From an uncultured Curvibacter sp. (GTDB lineage Bacteria; Pseudomonadota; Gammaproteobacteria; Burkholderiales; Burkholderiaceae), in assembly GCA_946481355.1 (NCBI GenBank), contig CAMLNH010000003.1, positions 1-26,702 on the forward strand: a DNA stretch of 26,702 nt, read 5' to 3'. Of the stretch, positions 7,774 to 16,111 are shown piece by piece. Below the pieces are notes generated by a model that was not told the origin of the DNA, made no database searches, and saw only the letters and a list, made by a program, of their open reading frames with translations. Each line of letters begins with the position of its first letter. The first letter of the stretch is position 1. The position numbers and the translations under genes are program-made.

Positions 7774-8367
7774 ATGAAGAAAAGTCTCGTGGCGGCAGCC
7801 GCCCTCGCCTCCCTGCTCTGCGGCGCCGCCTACGCACAGGCCAACGAAGGCCCGTGGCTGGTGCGCGTGCGCGCCGTGGACCTGCAAAGCGCCAACGGCG
7901 ACAACACCGGCCTGAACCTGAGCGTCAACGACAAAGTCATCCCCGAAGTCGACATCTCCTATTTCTTCACACGCAACATTGCGGCCGAACTCGTGCTGAC
8001 CGTCCCGCAGAAGCACACCCTGCGTTCCGGGAGCAGCGACATCGGCACCCTCAAGCACCTGCCGCCGACCCTGCTGCTGCAGTACCACTTCGACGCACCG
8101 GGCTACAAGCCCTATGTGGGTGCGGGCCTGAACTACACCCGCTTCAGCAGCGTGAACCTGACCGTGGCCGGTGCCGACATCGAACGCAAGAGCGTGGGTG
8201 GTGCGCTGCAGGTCGGCGTGGACATCCCGCTGTCCAAGAGCCTCTACCTGAACCTGGACCTCAAGAAGGTCTACATCGGCACCGATGTCTCGATCAACGG
8301 CGTCAAGCAGGGCACCTTCAAGGTCGACCCGCTGCTGGTGGGCGTGGGGCTGGGCTGGCGCTTCTGA
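7774..8367 (+). CDS. OmpW-family outer membrane protein
   Basis: The 197-residue precursor has a clear signal peptide (MKKSLVAAAALASLLCGAAYA, cleaved before QANEGPW). The OmpW pattern follows: GPWLVRVRAVDL, IPEVDISYFFTRNIAAELVLT, LPPTLLLQYHF, YKPYVGAGLNYT and a C-terminal GVGLGWRF ending in the aromatic residue required for outer-membrane insertion. OmpW proteins form eight-stranded barrels with a hydrophobic channel for small nonpolar solutes. GAAGGA precedes the ATG at 7774; the in-frame start at 7726 would destroy the signal peptide. An FNR-like box lies upstream and a strong terminator follows. Confidence 0.94.
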   Translation: MKKSLVAAAALASLLCGAAYAQANEGPWLVRVRAVDLQSANGDNTGLNLSVNDKVIPEVDISYFFTRNIAAELVLTVPQKHTLRSGSSDIGTLKHLPPTLLLQYHFDAPGYKPYVGAGLNYTRFSSVNLTVAGADIERKSVGGALQVGVDIPLSKSLYLNLDLKKVYIGTDVSINGVKQGTFKVDPLLVGVGLGWRF

Positions 8368-8389
8368 GCCCGGCCACCTTGGATTGACG

Positions 8390-8413
8390 AGCCGGGGCAC
8401 GCCCCGGCTTTTT
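8390..8413 (+). terminator. Intrinsic terminator after the OmpW-type gene
   Basis: AGCCGGGG and CCCCGGCT form a perfect 8-bp stem with the 4-base loop CACG, followed directly by a run of T (8409-8413). It ends plus-strand transcription just before the convergent Lon-domain gene. Confidence 0.93.
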
Positions 8414-9063
8414 CATGCCGGCCCGGTACCGATCTTGAGCCGGGCCAGCAGATCCCCCACCAGCTCCAGACGGATCAGCGGGTTGTCCACGGCCAGGAAC
8501 TGCTGCTTGAGCTGCGGGCTCACGGGCAGGATGTCGCACCAGCGGTGCGCCACCCAGCCGCAATCGTCCCACTGCAGCGGTGGCTGGATGGGCAGCTCGT
8601 CACCCGGCTGGGCCTGGGCCTGCATGTGCTGCAGCAGGCGCTGCAGGCCGACGCGCACAGGCACCAGATCCTGCGGCACGGGCACCACGGCATCGTCGGT
8701 CAGGTACTCGGCCTCGCCCGTCCACAGGCCATGCTTCATCTGCTCGCTGCGCAGCAGACGGAAGCGCCGGCCACCCCGGCAGCGGATCAGCATCAGGCCG
8801 GATTGAGGTCGCTCGACCATCTCGATATGCGCCAGCGTGCCGATGGGGTGGAAGGCTTCGGCCGGCGCGGCCTCGCCCGCCGCCGGCGCCTGGCGCACCT
8901 CGCTGCCCTGCGTGAGGCAGACCACACCGAAAGGCGCACCCTCTTTCTGGCAGCGCTGGATCAGGTCGAGATAACGCACCTCGAAGATGCGCAGGGGCAG
9001 CACCCCGCCGGGAAACAGCACGGTCTGCAGCGGGAACAGGGGCAGTTGAAACGTATCAGGCAT
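8413..9063 (-). CDS. Lon N-terminal (substrate-binding) domain protein without protease domain
   Basis: The 216-residue protein begins with the family signature LPLFPLQTVLFPGG...LPLRIFEVRY (7-31) and continues with FGVVCL, IGTLAHIEMV and GRRFRLL, all typical of the LON substrate-binding (PUA-like) domain. No ATPase or protease domain follows, so it is one of the stand-alone LON-domain proteins (COG2802) common in proteobacteria, whose function is not settled. Its ATG shares a base with the stop of the exported amidohydrolase upstream (TGATG), implying coupling. It is convergent with the OmpW-type gene; its stop touches the terminator T-run. Confidence 0.9.
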   Translation of the reverse strand: MPDTFQLPLFPLQTVLFPGGVLPLRIFEVRYLDLIQRCQKEGAPFGVVCLTQGSEVRQAPAAGEAAPAEAFHPIGTLAHIEMVERPQSGLMLIRCRGGRRFRLLRSEQMKHGLWTGEAEYLTDDAVVPVPQDLVPVRVGLQRLLQHMQAQAQPGDELPIQPPLQWDDCGWVAHRWCDILPVSPQLKQQFLAVDNPLIRLELVGDLLARLKIGTGPA

Positions 9064-9932
9064 CAGGGAGGTGCGAGCTGGAACAGACGCGCACCATTGT
9101 CCCAGGCAATGCGGCGCGCCACATCGGGCGGCAGCTCGCCCAGCCAGCGGCGATAGCCTTGCATGAGCCCGTCATAGTAAAGCCAGCGCTGGTTGACCCA
9201 GGTGTCGGAACCGATGAGGAAACGGTCGGGATACTTCAGCATCAGCGCGCGCCAGTCGGGGCAGAGCCGCTCCTGGCCGCGGTCGTCCACGCAGCTCAAG
9301 CCGGGGCGGTAGGACAGCTCGCCCATGAGCCTGGGGTACTTCTCCAGCAGGGCCTGCACACGCGCCACCGAGGGGCCGCCAATGCCCGTGTGCGCCCAGA
9401 TCAGGCGGGCGTTCGGCGCATGCGCCATCAGCAGGTCGATGGCCACATCGTCCACATGGGCCAGCACCGCCAGCTCGTGCTGCTGCGCGTACTGCATGAG
9501 CTTCTTCGCCACCGGGCCATTGGCATTGGCGCTGTCGTAGAGATGGAACTCGCCGATGCCGCGGTAGGGTCCGGCAGCGGTTCCGCGCGCGTGCTCCTGC
9601 TGCACCATGGTGTAGATGCTCTCGTCGCGGAACCAGTTGCTGTAGTCGTCGCGGTTGCGGTAGAGACGGATGAAGGGCACCACGGTCACGCCGGCAGCGC
9701 GCGTCTGCTCGCGCGCTGCCGCCAGGGTCTTGGTGCCGTCATTGGGCCGGCTGTTGGCGATGATGGCGCGCACGCCGTTGCGTTGCATGCGCGTCAGCAC
9801 ATCGTCCAGCGGATGCGGACCCTGCCAAGCCTCGTCGTTGTAGTGCAGATGAGCGTCGAACAGCGGCCCGCCGTAGTCGGCGGCCAGCGCGCCGCCAGAG
9901 ACCAGCAGCACGAACGCCAGCAGGGCCTTCAT
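9063..9932 (-). CDS. Exported amidohydrolase-family (TIM-barrel) protein
   Basis: The 289-residue protein has a signal peptide (about 1-17, GGALA-AD) followed by an amidohydrolase-2-like barrel. Candidate metal ligands are DAHLH (26-30), H159 (LAHVDD), H181 (WAHTGIGG) and D243 (IGSDTW); E128-H130 (GEFH) is also conserved-looking. Such enzymes are metal-dependent hydrolases or decarboxylases; the substrate is not deducible, but the signal peptide places it in the periplasm. It begins 2 bases after the dienelactone hydrolase stop and overlaps the LON-domain gene by one base, so the three are probably one operon. Cysteines at 214 and 224 could form a disulfide. Confidence 0.88.
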   Translation of the reverse strand: MKALLAFVLLVSGGALAADYGGPLFDAHLHYNDEAWQGPHPLDDVLTRMQRNGVRAIIANSRPNDGTKTLAAAREQTRAAGVTVVPFIRLYRNRDDYSNWFRDESIYTMVQQEHARGTAAGPYRGIGEFHLYDSANANGPVAKKLMQYAQQHELAVLAHVDDVAIDLLMAHAPNARLIWAHTGIGGPSVARVQALLEKYPRLMGELSYRPGLSCVDDRGQERLCPDWRALMLKYPDRFLIGSDTWVNQRWLYYDGLMQGYRRWLGELPPDVARRIAWDNGARLFQLAPP

Positions 9933-9934
9933 GC

Positions 9935-10630
9935 TCAGCCCACGTGCTTGGCGAAGAAAGCCAGCGTGCGCTCGCGCGCGAGGCGGGCGGCATCGGCGTC
10001 ATAGCTGCCGCGGTGGTCGCAGTTGAAGCCGTGGTTGGCCGGGTAGATGTGAGTTTCGACTTCCGGGTGCGCGCGCTTGAAGGCCTCGACGCCATCGAGC
10101 GGGATCCAGTGGTCTTTTTCGCCGAAGTGCGCCAGCACGGGGCACAGGGGGGTGCGCGCGATCTCGGTCTCGGTCGTGACGCCACCGCCGTAATAGGGCA
10201 CGGCCGCACTCACGCCTTTGAGCAGGCACGCCGTGCGCCAGGTCAGCAGGCCGCCCCAGCAGTAGCCCACCACACCGACCTTGCCGGCCTGGGCCGCATG
10301 GTGGATGGCGGCCTGGATGTCCTGCAGCACGCCCGGACCTGCCGGGTTCATGCCCAAGGCCTCGATCGTGGCCTTGAGGGCCTGGCCCGCACTCATGTCG
10401 TCCGGCTGGTAACCCAGCTCGACACCGGGCCGGGCGCGGTGAAAGGTGGCCGGGGCCACGGCCAGGTAACCGGCCGCCGCGTAGCCATCGGCCACGGCGC
10501 GGATATGCGCGTTGACGCCAAAGATCTCCTGCAACACCACCACGCCGCCGCGCGGCTTGCCCGCGGGCTGGGCCACATAGGCCGGGATGCTGGCGCCGTC
10601 GGCCGCCTTGAGGTCGATGAACTGTCCCAT
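9935..10630 (-). CDS. Dienelactone hydrolase family protein
   Basis: The 231-residue protein shows the dienelactone hydrolase triad: nucleophile Cys124 in GYCWGG, Asp173 in GEKDHWIP, and His200 in PANHGFNC, plus Glu36 in LQEIFGVN, which in this family modulates the cysteine. The classical reaction opens dienelactones to maleylacetate in chloroaromatic breakdown, but most chromosomal homologues have unknown substrates and no aromatic pathway genes are adjacent. A clean AAGGAG ribosome-binding site sits 9 bases before the ATG. It is the first gene of a minus-strand run and divergent from the SDR gene. Confidence 0.93.
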   Translation of the reverse strand: MGQFIDLKAADGASIPAYVAQPAGKPRGGVVVLQEIFGVNAHIRAVADGYAAAGYLAVAPATFHRARPGVELGYQPDDMSAGQALKATIEALGMNPAGPGVLQDIQAAIHHAAQAGKVGVVGYCWGGLLTWRTACLLKGVSAAVPYYGGGVTTETEIARTPLCPVLAHFGEKDHWIPLDGVEAFKRAHPEVETHIYPANHGFNCDHRGSYDADAARLARERTLAFFAKHVG

Positions 10631-10657
10631 GGTCTTGTACTCCTTGTGCGATGCAGC

Positions 10658-10678
10658 AGGAGGCGCGCGGCGCCTCCT
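10658..10678. other. 9-bp inverted repeat between divergent genes
   Basis: AGGAGGCGC and GCGCCTCCT are perfect complements separated by GCG. It lies in the 100-base gap between the dienelactone hydrolase and SDR genes, upstream of both. It could be an operator or a leader hairpin. Confidence 0.6.
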
Positions 10679-10730
10679 CCGGTCTGCGGCAATGGTATCT
10701 TGTCGTCATGATATTTGCTGGAGCCCTGAT

Positions 10731-11477
10731 TTGGACAAGCTTGTGCTGATCACCGGGGGCGGGCGCGGCATCGGCGCGGCCACCGCCCTGCTGGCCGCGC
10801 AGCGCGGCTACGCCGTGGCCGTCAACTACACCGCTAACTCCCTGGCCGCCGACGAGGTGGTGCGCCAGATTCGCGCCAGCGGCGGCAGGGCCATGGCCGT
10901 ACGTGCCGACGTGGCCGACGAAGCCCAGGTGCAGGCCATGTTCGAGACCATCGATGCCAAGCTGGGCCGGCTCACGGCCCTGGTCAACAACGCCGGCGTG
11001 GTGGACACGACGCAGCGCGTGGACGAGCAGAGCCTGACGCGCTGGCAGCGCATGTTCGCCATCAACGTCTACGGCACCATGCTCTGCGCGCGCGCGGCCG
11101 TGCGTCGCATGAGCACGCGCCATGGCGGCAGCGGCGGCGCCATCGTCAACGTGGGCAGTGTCGCCTCGATCCACGGCGCGGCGGGCCAGTACGTGGACTA
11201 CGCCGCCGCCAAGGGCGCTGTGGACGTCTTCACCCTGGGCCTGGCGCGCGAGGTGGCCACCGAAGGCATCCGCGTCAACGCCGTGCGCCCGGGCATCATC
11301 GACACCGAGATCCACGCCAGCGGCGGCCAGCCCGGCCGCGCCCAGCGCCTGGCACCGCAGATTCCGCTGCAGCGCCCGGGCACGGCGCAGGAAATCGCGA
11401 ACGCCATCGTCTGGCTGCTGTCGGACGAAGCCAGCTACGCCACGGGCAGTCTCGTGGACATCACCGGAGGACGTTGA
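10731..11477 (+). CDS. Short-chain dehydrogenase/reductase (FabG-like), TTG start
   Basis: The protein (248 residues from TTG) reads M-DKLVLITGGGRGIG, with the NAD(P)-binding TGxxxGIG motif at 8-15, NNAG at 86-89, and catalytic S143, Y157 and K161 (YVDYAAAKG). It ends with the ADEIA-like and GSLVDITGG segments of classical SDRs. No in-frame ATG fits: the upstream one would add 48 unrelated residues. GGAG lies 7 bases before the TTG at 10731, which gives the standard family N-terminus. Its stop overlaps the MaoC gene's ATG. With a MaoC hydratase next to it, a role in acyl-CoA or fatty-acid-like metabolism is plausible; the substrate is unknown. Confidence 0.92.
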   Translation: MDKLVLITGGGRGIGAATALLAAQRGYAVAVNYTANSLAADEVVRQIRASGGRAMAVRADVADEAQVQAMFETIDAKLGRLTALVNNAGVVDTTQRVDEQSLTRWQRMFAINVYGTMLCARAAVRRMSTRHGGSGGAIVNVGSVASIHGAAGQYVDYAAAKGAVDVFTLGLAREVATEGIRVNAVRPGIIDTEIHASGGQPGRAQRLAPQIPLQRPGTAQEIANAIVWLLSDEASYATGSLVDITGGR

Positions 11478-11956
11478 TGACAGCACCCACCTATTACTGG
11501 GAAGACCTCGAAGTGGGCAGCACGCGCGAACTCGGCAGCGTCAGCCCGACGCGCGAGCAGATCCTGGACTTCGCGCGCCAGTTCGACCCGCAACCCTTCC
11601 ATCTGGACGACACCGCGGCCGAGGCCTCGGTCTTCGGCCGGCTCTGCGCCAGCGGCTGGCACACCTGCGCCATGGCCATGCGCCTCATGGTGGACAACTT
11701 CCTCTCGCAGGCCGCGGCCCTGGGCTCACCAGGGCTCGAAAGCCTCAAGTGGACCAAGCCCGTCTACCCCGGCGACACGCTGAGCCTGCGCCATCGCGTG
11801 CTGGACCGCCGGCCCATGGCCAGCCGGCCGCACGTGGGCCTGGTGCGCACGGTCTGGGAAATGCACAACCAGCACGGCGAGCAGGTGCTGCACATGGAAG
11901 GCTGGGGCATGTTCCGCCGCCGCACGCCGGCGCAGACGAGCACAGGCGAAGACTGA
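11477..11956 (+). CDS. MaoC-like dehydratase (hot-dog fold)
   Basis: The 159-residue protein has the R-specific hydratase active-site pattern: Asp37 and His42 in ARQFDPQPFHLDD, followed by FGRLCASGWHT (the hydratase loop) and WTKPVYPGDTL. It should hydrate or dehydrate acyl-CoA thioesters. GGAGG lies 6 bases before the ATG, inside the end of the SDR gene, and the start overlaps the SDR stop by one base. Together with the SDR it resembles two steps of a reverse beta-oxidation-like scheme (reduction and dehydration), although a physical complex is not implied. Confidence 0.92.
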   Translation: MTAPTYYWEDLEVGSTRELGSVSPTREQILDFARQFDPQPFHLDDTAAEASVFGRLCASGWHTCAMAMRLMVDNFLSQAAALGSPGLESLKWTKPVYPGDTLSLRHRVLDRRPMASRPHVGLVRTVWEMHNQHGEQVLHMEGWGMFRRRTPAQTSTGED

Positions 11957-11958
11957 GC

Positions 11959-12579
11959 ATGGACTTCAAGCCCCTCATCACCCTGCTGGCCATCGTCAAT
12001 CCGCTGGCCATCGTGCCCTTTTTCATCCACTACACCCAGGACTTCACGCCCGAGCAGCGCCGCAGGACGATCTGGATCTCCTCCTTCAGCGCCTTCGCGG
12101 TCATCGCCATCAGCGCCCTGCTGGGTCTGCAGCTGCTGGCCTTCTTCGGCATCTCGCTCGCGAGCTTCCAGGTCGGTGGCGGCATGCTGCTGCTGACCTC
12201 GGCCCTGGCCATGATCAACGCGCAGCCTGCTGAAGCCAAGTCCAATGCCGAAGAGATGCAGGACGCCGCCGCGCGCGCCAGCATTGCCGTGGTGCCGCTC
12301 ACCATCCCCCTGCTCACAGGGCCGGCCACCATGTCCACCGTCGTGATTTATGCCGACAAGGCGCAGACCCTGTGGCAGCTCGGCATGCTGGTGGGCTACG
12401 GCGTGGTCGTGGCGGCGGCCACGGCCCTGTGCTTCGCACTGGCCGAGCCCATTGCGCGCGTGCTCGGCAAGACCGGCATCAACGTCATGACGCGGCTCAT
12501 GGGCCTGATCCTCGCGGCCCTGGCCGTGGAGGTGATGTCCGACGGACTCACCAAGCTCTTCCCCGCTCTCGCGGGCTAG
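11959..12579 (+). CDS. MarC-family integral membrane protein
   Basis: The 206-residue protein has six predicted membrane helices with the family motifs NPLAIVPFF (14-22), GGGMLLLTSALAMI and VPLTIPLLTGPATMSTVV. MarC proteins were once linked to multiple antibiotic resistance, but that role was withdrawn for E. coli marC; the function remains unknown and resistance should not be inferred. It begins 2 bases after the MaoC stop and is probably the third gene of the SDR-MaoC operon. It converges on the gamma-glutamyltransferase-like gene with only 7 bases between stops. Confidence 0.92.
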   Translation: MDFKPLITLLAIVNPLAIVPFFIHYTQDFTPEQRRRTIWISSFSAFAVIAISALLGLQLLAFFGISLASFQVGGGMLLLTSALAMINAQPAEAKSNAEEMQDAAARASIAVVPLTIPLLTGPATMSTVVIYADKAQTLWQLGMLVGYGVVVAAATALCFALAEPIARVLGKTGINVMTRLMGLILAALAVEVMSDGLTKLFPALAG

Positions 12580-12586
12580 AGTCCGC

Positions 12587-14191
12587 TCAGAAGGATGCGA
12601 CCGCGCCATTCGAGCGCGGATCGAAACCACCTTCGAGCACGCCATTGGCATGGCGGATCAGCATGCCCGCGTGGCCCACGCCCTCGTCCCAGGCTCCGAT
12701 GGTCTCCACCTCGTGGCCCAGCGCGCGCAGCTGTGCCACCACGGCCGGATCGAAACGACTCTCGAGCTTGAGCGACTCGCTGCTCTGGCCCCAGGTGCGG
12801 CCCAGCAGCCAGCGCGGGCGCTTGATGGCCTGCTGCGGGTGGTCGCCATAGCGCATCACGCGGTTGAAGATCGTGGCCTGGGTCTGGGGCTGGCCGTCGC
12901 CGCCCATGGTGCCGTAGACCATGCTGCTGCCGTCGGCCAGTTGCGCCATCGCGGGGTTGAGCGTGTGGAAGGGCTTCTTGCGCGGCTCCAGCGTGTTCAC
13001 GTGCTTCGGGTCCAGCGAGAAGCTGCAGCCGCGGTTCTGCCAGTTCACGCCGCTGCTCGGCAGCACCACGCCCGAGCCGAACTCGTGGTAGATGCTCTGG
13101 ATGAAGGAGACCGCGATCCCATTGCCGTCGATCACGCCCATCCAGATGGTATCGCCCGGGTCGGTCTTCTTGCCCCAGGGCAGGGCTGCATCGGACTTGA
13201 ACTCACGCGCGAGTTCGTCGATACGCACCGACTCCAGCAGCGCGGCCGGCGGCAAGGCCATGAAGTCAGGGTCGGTGAGGTAACGGTCACGCACACGGAA
13301 GGCCAGCTTGGTGGCCTCCACCTGCGCGTGCACGAAGGCCGCGCTCTCGGGACCGGCCTGTTTCCAGCCCGGGAAACGTTCCATGAGTGCAAGGATGAGC
13401 AGGGACACCAGGCCCTGCGAAGGCGGCACCATGTTGTGCAGCTGCGCGCCGGCCACGGGAACGGTCAGCGGGTCGATGAGCTTGGCCTGGTGGGCCTGCA
13501 GGTCGGCCAGGGTCAGCGGGCTGCCCACGGCGGCCAGTTCGGCAGCCATCTGCTTCGCGAGTGCGCCGCGGTAGTACTCGTCCGTGCCCTTGCGCGCGAT
13601 CAGCGCCAGCGTGTCGGCCAGGCGCGTCTGCTTGAACAGGCCGCCCACCTGCGGCACCTCGCCCTGGACGAGGAAAGTCTCAGCGAAGCCCGGCTGATCC
13701 TTCAACTCGGCCAGCTTGGCCTGTGTGAGGTTGGCCTGGCTGCGCGTGACAGGGATGCCCTCGCGGGCGAGGAAGATCGCGTCGTCGAGCAGGCGGCTCA
13801 GGGGCAGACGACCGCCAAGCGACTGCGCAGAAAGCTTGTGCGCCGCGCCCCAACCCGAGATCGTGCCGGCCACGGTGAGCGCGGCCACGCCGCTGCGAAA
13901 CGGGATGCTGCCAGTGATGCCTTTGGACGCATACCACGCGGGACTCGCAGCAGCAGCGCTGCGCCCGCTAGCGTCGATGCCGCCGGGGCGGTTGCCCGGG
14001 CCGTTGATGACCCAGAAGCTGTCGCCGCCAATGGAGTTCATGTGCGGGTAGACCACGGCGATCGTGGCCGCGGCCGCGATCATGGCCTCCAGCGCATTGC
14101 CGCCTTCGCGCAGCACGGCGACGGCCGACTCGGCGGCCAGGGAATGGGGTGCCACCGCGATGCCGCGGCGGCCATAGACGGATTGAGCCAT
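12587..14191 (-). CDS. Gamma-glutamyltransferase-family N-terminal-nucleophile hydrolase
   Basis: From the ATG at 14191 the protein is 534 residues with no signal peptide. It aligns to the GGT family: AAESAVAVLREGGNALEAMIAA-type N-terminus, NSIGGDSF, a central NMVPPSQG, and the autocatalytic nucleophile Thr348 in PGDTIWMGVIDGNG. GTMGGDGQPQTQ (C-terminal half) and the final GGFDPRSNG are also typical. These proenzymes cleave themselves before the threonine, which then attacks amide bonds. Cytoplasmic relatives without signal peptide include YwrD-like and oxamate-amidohydrolase-like enzymes, so glutathione need not be the substrate. An upstream TTG is too close to the GGAG site, favouring the ATG. 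It follows a TRAP transporter on the same strand, suggesting it processes an imported compound. Confidence 0.9.
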   Translation of the reverse strand: MAQSVYGRRGIAVAPHSLAAESAVAVLREGGNALEAMIAAAATIAVVYPHMNSIGGDSFWVINGPGNRPGGIDASGRSAAAASPAWYASKGITGSIPFRSGVAALTVAGTISGWGAAHKLSAQSLGGRLPLSRLLDDAIFLAREGIPVTRSQANLTQAKLAELKDQPGFAETFLVQGEVPQVGGLFKQTRLADTLALIARKGTDEYYRGALAKQMAAELAAVGSPLTLADLQAHQAKLIDPLTVPVAGAQLHNMVPPSQGLVSLLILALMERFPGWKQAGPESAAFVHAQVEATKLAFRVRDRYLTDPDFMALPPAALLESVRIDELAREFKSDAALPWGKKTDPGDTIWMGVIDGNGIAVSFIQSIYHEFGSGVVLPSSGVNWQNRGCSFSLDPKHVNTLEPRKKPFHTLNPAMAQLADGSSMVYGTMGGDGQPQTQATIFNRVMRYGDHPQQAIKRPRWLLGRTWGQSSESLKLESRFDPAVVAQLRALGHEVETIGAWDEGVGHAGMLIRHANGVLEGGFDPRSNGAVASF

Positions 14192-14213
14192 CTGCAAACT
14201 CCTCAGGAAAGGG

Positions 14214-14235
14214 AAAGGCGCCCACAGGCGCCTTT
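14214..14235 (-). terminator. Symmetric hairpin between the TRAP operon and the GGT-like gene
   Basis: AAAGGCGCC and GGCGCCTTT form a perfect 9-bp stem with a 4-base loop. On the minus strand the 3' arm ends in TTT and continues CCCTTTCC. It lies after dctM (stop 14254) and just before the ribosome-binding site of the GGT-like gene, so it probably acts as a partial terminator or attenuator. Confidence 0.55.
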
Positions 14236-14253
14236 CGAAACGATCACCTCATG

Positions 14254-15579
14254 CTACCAGCCGATCGCCTTGGGCAGCCAGAGCGCGATCTGCGGGTAGA
14301 AGAACAACAGCAGCAACGTCACGCCCTGCATGGCCAGGAAGGGCAGCACGCCTTTGTAGATGTCCTTGATGCTCACCTCCGGCGGCGCCACGCCCTTGAG
14401 ATAGAACAGGGCCCAGCCGAAGGGCGGCGTCAGGAAGGAGGACTGCAGGTTGACCGTGATCAGCATGGCCAGCCAGACCGGGTCCACGCCCTGGTTGATG
14501 AGCACCGGCAGGAACAGCGGCACGGCGATGTAGCTGATCTCGATCCACTCGATGAAGAAGCCCAACACGAAGATCAGGGCCATCATGAACCAGATGTCGC
14601 TGTTCACGCCGCCAGGCAGCCACTCGAACATCCTGGTGATCAGATCCTCACCATGCAGGCCGCGGAAGGCCAGGGCAAAAACCTGGGCCATCATGAGGAT
14701 GAACATCATCACGGCGGTGATCTTGCTGGTCTCCAGCGCCACGTCCTTGAGGACCTTCATGGAGAAGCGACCGGAGACGATGGTGATGATCACGGCACCG
14801 ACGGCCCCCATGGAAGCGGCCTCGGTGGGCGCGGCGATCCCGCCCACGATGGAGCCCAGCACGGCCACCACCAGCATGATGGGCGGCACCACCACCTTCC
14901 AGAAGCGGATCCAGAGTTGACGGCGTGTCACGCTGTCGCGCTCGTCCTGCGGGATCGGCGGCATCAGATCGGGCTTGAGCCAGCCCAGCACCAGCAGGAA
15001 GATGATGTAGACCGCCGCCAGCAGCATGCCCGGGCCCACGGCGGCGGCAAACAGCGTGCCCACCGAGAGCTGCATGATGTCGGACAGCAGGATCAGGATC
15101 AGGCTGGGCGGAATGATCTGGCCCAAGGTGCCCGAGGCGCAGATGGCTCCACAGGCGATGCTCTTGTTGTAGCCGCGCTTGATCAGCGTGGGCAGGGTTA
15201 GCAGACCCAGGGTGATGACGGTGGCGCCCACGATGCCCGTGGTCGCGCCCATGAGCACACCGAAGAGGATGATGCCCACGCCCATGCCGCCGCGCACACC
15301 GCCGGCGATGTGGCCCATCACGTCGAGCAGGTCGTCGGCCAGGCGCGATTTCTCCAGCATCACCCCCATGAAGACGAAGAGCGGGATCGCCATCCACTGG
15401 TAGCCCGCGACGATGCCGTAAACGCGCGCCGGCAGCAGGCTGAACAGCGCGTCGCCAAAGCCCAGGTAGCCGAAGATGAAGCCCACGGTAGCCAGCGAGG
15501 TGGCCACGGGCACGCCGATCATCAGCATGGCGAAGAAACCCACCAGCATCAGGACGGCATAGGTCTGCGGCTCAAACAT
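14254..15579 (-). CDS. TRAP transporter large permease (DctM-type)
   Basis: From the ATG at 15579 the protein is 441 residues with about 12 hydrophobic helices. Family motifs include GVPVATSLATVGFIFGY, AIPLFVFMGVMLEKSRLADDL, LMGATTGIVGATVITLG, SGTLGQIIPPSLILILLSD, and the second-half LQSSFLTPPFGWALFYLKG. It moves substrate using the sodium gradient together with the small subunit. The length and motifs fit the group annotated as mannitol/chloroaromatic-type TRAP permease, but the true ligand is unknown. Its start overlaps the end of the Q subunit gene by 8 bases. A longer ORF start at 15600 is rejected as non-conserved. Confidence 0.94.
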   Translation of the reverse strand: MFEPQTYAVLMLVGFFAMLMIGVPVATSLATVGFIFGYLGFGDALFSLLPARVYGIVAGYQWMAIPLFVFMGVMLEKSRLADDLLDVMGHIAGGVRGGMGVGIILFGVLMGATTGIVGATVITLGLLTLPTLIKRGYNKSIACGAICASGTLGQIIPPSLILILLSDIMQLSVGTLFAAAVGPGMLLAAVYIIFLLVLGWLKPDLMPPIPQDERDSVTRRQLWIRFWKVVVPPIMLVVAVLGSIVGGIAAPTEAASMGAVGAVIITIVSGRFSMKVLKDVALETSKITAVMMFILMMAQVFALAFRGLHGEDLITRMFEWLPGGVNSDIWFMMALIFVLGFFIEWIEISYIAVPLFLPVLINQGVDPVWLAMLITVNLQSSFLTPPFGWALFYLKGVAPPEVSIKDIYKGVLPFLAMQGVTLLLLFFYPQIALWLPKAIGW

Positions 15580-16096
15580 GGGCACCCTTCTGCGCCGCAC
15601 CGCGCTCCTGGAACAGACGCAGCAAAGCGCCCAGGGACTGCAACGCCAGCAGGCTGTAGCCCAGCGGGATCAGCCCCTTGACGGCCCAGCGCCAGGGGAT
15701 GCCGCCCGGGTCGGGCGACTTCTCACCGATGGCCCAGGCCTGGGCCACATAGGCCAGTGAGAGCTTGATGAAGATCAGCGCGATCACCAGGATGAGCAGC
15801 GTCGAGACCACGTCGACGATAAATTTCTTGCGCGCCGAGAAGCCGGCGTAGAACAGGTCCACGCGCACGTTCTCGCCACGCTGCAGCGCGTAGCTCATGC
15901 CCAGCAGGATGAGCGCGGCCAGCAGGTGCCACTCCAGCTCCTGAGCCCAGACCGAGCCGAAGCTGAAGGCGTAGCGCAAAAGGACATTGACCGCGACCAG
16001 GCCGATCATGGCCAGGGCCACCCAGAGGGTGGCCTTGCCCACGACGTCGATCAGCGACTCAATGCCGCCCCGCAGGGCGGACATCGCTTTGTTCAT
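15572..16096 (-). CDS. TRAP transporter small permease (DctQ-type)
   Basis: The 174-residue protein has four membrane helices with the DctQ pattern NVLLRYAFSFGSVWAQELEWHL, GMSYALQRGENVRVDLFY, and the C-terminal IGEKSPDPGGIPWRWAVKGLIPLGY. The last segment is characteristic of the same subgroup as the adjacent permease. GGAG precedes the ATG. It lies 15 bases after the P subunit stop and overlaps the M gene, so P-Q-M form one operon. Confidence 0.93.
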   Translation of the reverse strand: MNKAMSALRGGIESLIDVVGKATLWVALAMIGLVAVNVLLRYAFSFGSVWAQELEWHLLAALILLGMSYALQRGENVRVDLFYAGFSARKKFIVDVVSTLLILVIALIFIKLSLAYVAQAWAIGEKSPDPGGIPWRWAVKGLIPLGYSLLALQSLGALLRLFQERGAAQKGAHV

Positions 16097-16111
16097 GAAA
16101 ACACTCCGGGA

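Noticed and set aside
11959..12579. MarC as a multiple-antibiotic-resistance gene
   Set aside because: The original link of MarC to resistance was not upheld; only family membership is supported.
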